Part shown: positions 61,994 through 64,000 of the stretch, piece by piece
Layout of the letters: every line of letters begins with the position of its first letter
How positions within the stretch are numbered: the stretch's first letter is position 1
Source: Streptococcus infantis
GTDB taxonomy: Bacteria > Bacillota > Bacilli > Lactobacillales > Streptococcaceae
Direction of reading: 5' to 3'
NCBI RefSeq assembly: GCF_000963255.1
Contig: NZ_JYOV01000005.1
Span: 88,501 to 152,500 of the forward strand
DNA: 64,000 nt
Notes under the pieces: generated by a model
The model's database searches: none
Told to the model about the DNA's origin: nothing
Seen by the model: the letters and a program-made list of their open reading frames with translations, nothing else
Program-made: the position numbers and the translations under genes

Positions 61994-63052
61994 TTAACCT
62001 TCTGAAATATCGTTTTCAATAATCACTTTAATCGCATGATGATCGGCGGCCTTACTAAATACTTCATAGGCCTTTTCTATTTCACTAAGTTTGAAATAAT
62101 GAGTTACCAATTTTTCAGGTTCAATTTTATGACTTTCTAAAGCTTTCAAAAGCTGAGGAGTTGTATTGGTAGAAACCAATCCAGTAGTAACATTAATGTT
62201 ACGAATCCAAAGAGTGTCCAAATCAAACTGAACTGGTTTACCATGCACACCACAGTTGGCTACTGTTCCATCTACACCGATAATCTTTTGGCAGAGATCA
62301 AACGTTGCAGGAATACCAACAGCTTCAATAGCAACATCTACACCTCGACCATCTGTCAGATCATAAATTTCTTGAATTGCCTTTTCAGGGTCTGAAGAAT
62401 TAATCTTATGAGTAGCACCGAAAGAAACTGCAGTATCCAAGCGGTTATCGTCTAGGTCCACCATAATCAATTTAGCTGGTGAATAGAATTGTGCCGTCAA
62501 AAGAGCTGCCAATCCAACTGGCCCTGAACCAACGATAGCTACACTACAACCAGGCTCAACTTTCCCTTTTAAGACACCAATTTCATAGCCAGTTGGCAAG
62601 ATATCAGATAACATAACCAAAGCTTCATCAGACAAGTCAGCTGGAGTATGATAAAGAGTATTGTCAGCATGAGGCACACGAAGATATTCTGCTTGCATAC
62701 CGTCGATCAAATGTCCAAAAATCCATCCACCTTCGTCTTCACAGTGAGCATAGATTCCTTTTTTACAATAGTAACACTTGCCACATGCACAAACGCAAGA
62801 AATCAAAACCTTATCACCCTTTTTGAAGTTTGAAACTCCTGCTCCGACTTCCTCTACAATACCAATTCCTTCATGTCCTAGGATAGTCCCACTCTTACAA
62901 GCAGGAACATCCCCTTTAATAATATGAAGATCTGTACCACAAATAGTAGTCTTAACGATACGCACAATAGCATCTGTTGGCTTGCGAATAACTGGTTTGT
63001 CTACATCAACAAATGACGCAAGGCCTGGTTTAACGTAAGTATAAGCTTTCAT
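61994..63052 (-). CDS. Zinc-dependent alcohol dehydrogenase family protein
   Basis: 352 residues from MKAYTYVK (GGAGG seven bases upstream). Catalytic zinc Cys in TTICGTDLH, GHEGIGIVEEVG, a structural zinc loop of four Cys (CACGKCYYCKKG...C), and the NAD-binding VGSGPVGLAAL. Medium-chain dehydrogenase; the substrate cannot be told. Confidence 0.9.
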   Translation of the reverse strand: MKAYTYVKPGLASFVDVDKPVIRKPTDAIVRIVKTTICGTDLHIIKGDVPACKSGTILGHEGIGIVEEVGAGVSNFKKGDKVLISCVCACGKCYYCKKGIYAHCEDEGGWIFGHLIDGMQAEYLRVPHADNTLYHTPADLSDEALVMLSDILPTGYEIGVLKGKVEPGCSVAIVGSGPVGLAALLTAQFYSPAKLIMVDLDDNRLDTAVSFGATHKINSSDPEKAIQEIYDLTDGRGVDVAIEAVGIPATFDLCQKIIGVDGTVANCGVHGKPVQFDLDTLWIRNINVTTGLVSTNTTPQLLKALESHKIEPEKLVTHYFKLSEIEKAYEVFSKAADHHAIKVIIENDISEG

Positions 63053-63163
63053 AAGCAATCCTCCGCTTTTTTATTTGTATTATTTATATCATAATTGTAA
63101 GCCTTTCCAATACAAAAATCAAGTAATTTGTGAAAGAAATAACAAATTTATTTAAAAAAAGAA

Positions 63164-63180
63164 GAAACGAAAATCGTTTC
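63164..63180 (-). terminator. Terminator of nagA
   Basis: GAAACGA/TCGTTTC stem with TTCTTTTTTT after it on the minus strand. Confidence 0.87.
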
Positions 63181-63191
63181 TACTTTTTAGA

Positions 63192-64000
63192 TTATGCTTG
63201 ATAACGTTTTTCACCATCTAGATAAGTTGCTACTAATTCCAAATCTTTATCTAACACGATAAAGTCTGCATCGTAGCCTTCACGAATTTGTCCACAGACG
63301 TCATCGATATGAACTGATTTAGCTGGGTTCAGACTAGCCATCATGACTGCTTCATGAGGATTTGCAATTCCCCACTCAACGACATTTTTCAAACCATCTT
63401 TAAGTTTGAGAATGGAACCTGCCAAGTTACCTGTAGATTTAAGGCGAGCAGTCCCATTTGCAACTACAACTGGAAATTCACCTAACATATAATCGCCATC
63501 TTGCAAACCACCGGCTGTCATACAATCAGTGATAAGGGCAATATTTTCAGTTCCCTTTTGTTTAAGAAGAATTTCGCAGGCCTTAGGATCCACGTGATGG
63601 CCATCACAAATCAATTCTGCATAAGTGTGTGGTAACTCATACATCGCACCAACCATACCAAGTTCGCGGTGTGTTAAACCACGCATTCCATTATAGGCAT
63701 GAACCCAAACACTAGCCCCAGCATCAACAGCTTTTTTAGCTTCATCAAAGGTAGCATTAGAGTGACCAAGAGCAACAGTTACACCTTCACCAGTAATAGT
63801 ACGTACAAAGTCCTCAACCCCATCACGTTCAGGTGCAAGAGCAATTTTATTAAGAAGACCATTAGCAGCCTTCTGCCAAGCACGGAACTCATCCATACGT
63901 GGATCTTTCATATAGGCAGGATTTTGAGCTCCCTTAAATTCTTCGGTGAAGTATGGTCCTTCAAAATAAATACCACGAATCTTAGCGCCAGATGCTTCTT
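63192..64000 (-). CDS. nagA: N-acetylglucosamine-6-phosphate deacetylase, 3' part
   Basis: 269 codons are inside the window and the reading frame stays open to the window edge, so the N-terminus lies beyond. YFEGPYFTEEFKGAQNP, the metal-binding GHSNATFDEA and CDGHHVDP, and the catalytic Asp in LITDCMTAGG identify NagA. It deacetylates GlcNAc-6-phosphate in amino-sugar use and wall recycling. An internal ATG at 63911 is not the start. Confidence 0.95.
   Translation of the reverse strand, partial: EASGAKIRGIYFEGPYFTEEFKGAQNPAYMKDPRMDEFRAWQKAANGLLNKIALAPERDGVEDFVRTITGEGVTVALGHSNATFDEAKKAVDAGASVWVHAYNGMRGLTHRELGMVGAMYELPHTYAELICDGHHVDPKACEILLKQKGTENIALITDCMTAGGLQDGDYMLGEFPVVVANGTARLKSTGNLAGSILKLKDGLKNVVEWGIANPHEAVMMASLNPAKSVHIDDVCGQIREGYDADFIVLDKDLELVATYLDGEKRYQA

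Noticed and set aside
1..64000. CRISPR array, prophage or insertion sequence
   Set aside because: No regularly spaced repeats, phage structural genes or transposase genes were found; repeats are limited to BOX elements and the Tn916 ends.

Overview
The window reads as a chromosome segment of a mitis-group Streptococcus (S. mitis, S. oralis, S. pneumoniae or a close relative). The protein sequences of AmiA/C/D, EndA, EpuA, ComGA-GG and PatA/PatB, three pneumococcal-type BOX repeats and a ComX-type com box all support this. Gene order resembles pneumococcal blocks joined differently (ami, then murA-epuA-endA; gltX-pgi-patAB next to comG), so a non-pneumococcal mitis-group strain is more likely. 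This is inference from remembered gene order, not a search.

Region 1 (1-28.7 kb) is housekeeping chromosome, mostly on the minus strand. It holds the start of the ami oligopeptide transporter operon (amiA, amiC, partial amiD), a tRNA-Cys, a CNNM/CBS transporter, the competence nuclease endA with epuA and murA, then sepM-coaD-rsmD, asnA, a Bax-inhibitor-1 family gene, a TrmH-family methyltransferase divergent from acyP-yidC, pflA, lysA, purR, and the run yhaM-rmuC-thiN-rpe-rsgA-rsmA. Next come two proteins of unknown function (23.0-25.3 kb), rnmV-tatD and a KimA-like potassium importer. Region 2 (28.8-34.1 kb) holds rpmH, an aminotransferase, a probable unclassified structured RNA with its own promoter and terminator, gltX and pgi.

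Region 3 (about 34,098-52,130) is a complete Tn916-family integrative conjugative element carrying tet(M). It was inserted a few bases upstream of the pgi -35 box. All conjugation genes (orf24 to orf13), the tet(M) attenuation leader, the regulators (orf9, orf7, orf8), xis and int are intact. The element's untranslated leaders are unusually structured. They include a 7-codon leader ORF before tet(M), a possible Shine-Dalgarno switch before orf7, and an rRNA-like boxA plus a folded leader before xis.

Region 4 (52.2-64 kb) resumes the chromosome on the minus strand: a class-I glutamine amidotransferase, the heterodimeric multidrug ABC exporter PatA/PatB with a terminator-like attenuator in the patA leader, a histidine phosphatase, the complete comGA-comGG type IV pilus operon behind a com box, a DUF1033 gene, a zinc alcohol dehydrogenase and the 3' part of nagA. 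Functional themes are peptide import and competence (ami, sepM, endA, comG), translation and RNA maturation, cell-wall precursor synthesis, and transferable tetracycline resistance. No CRISPR array, prophage or IS element was seen.
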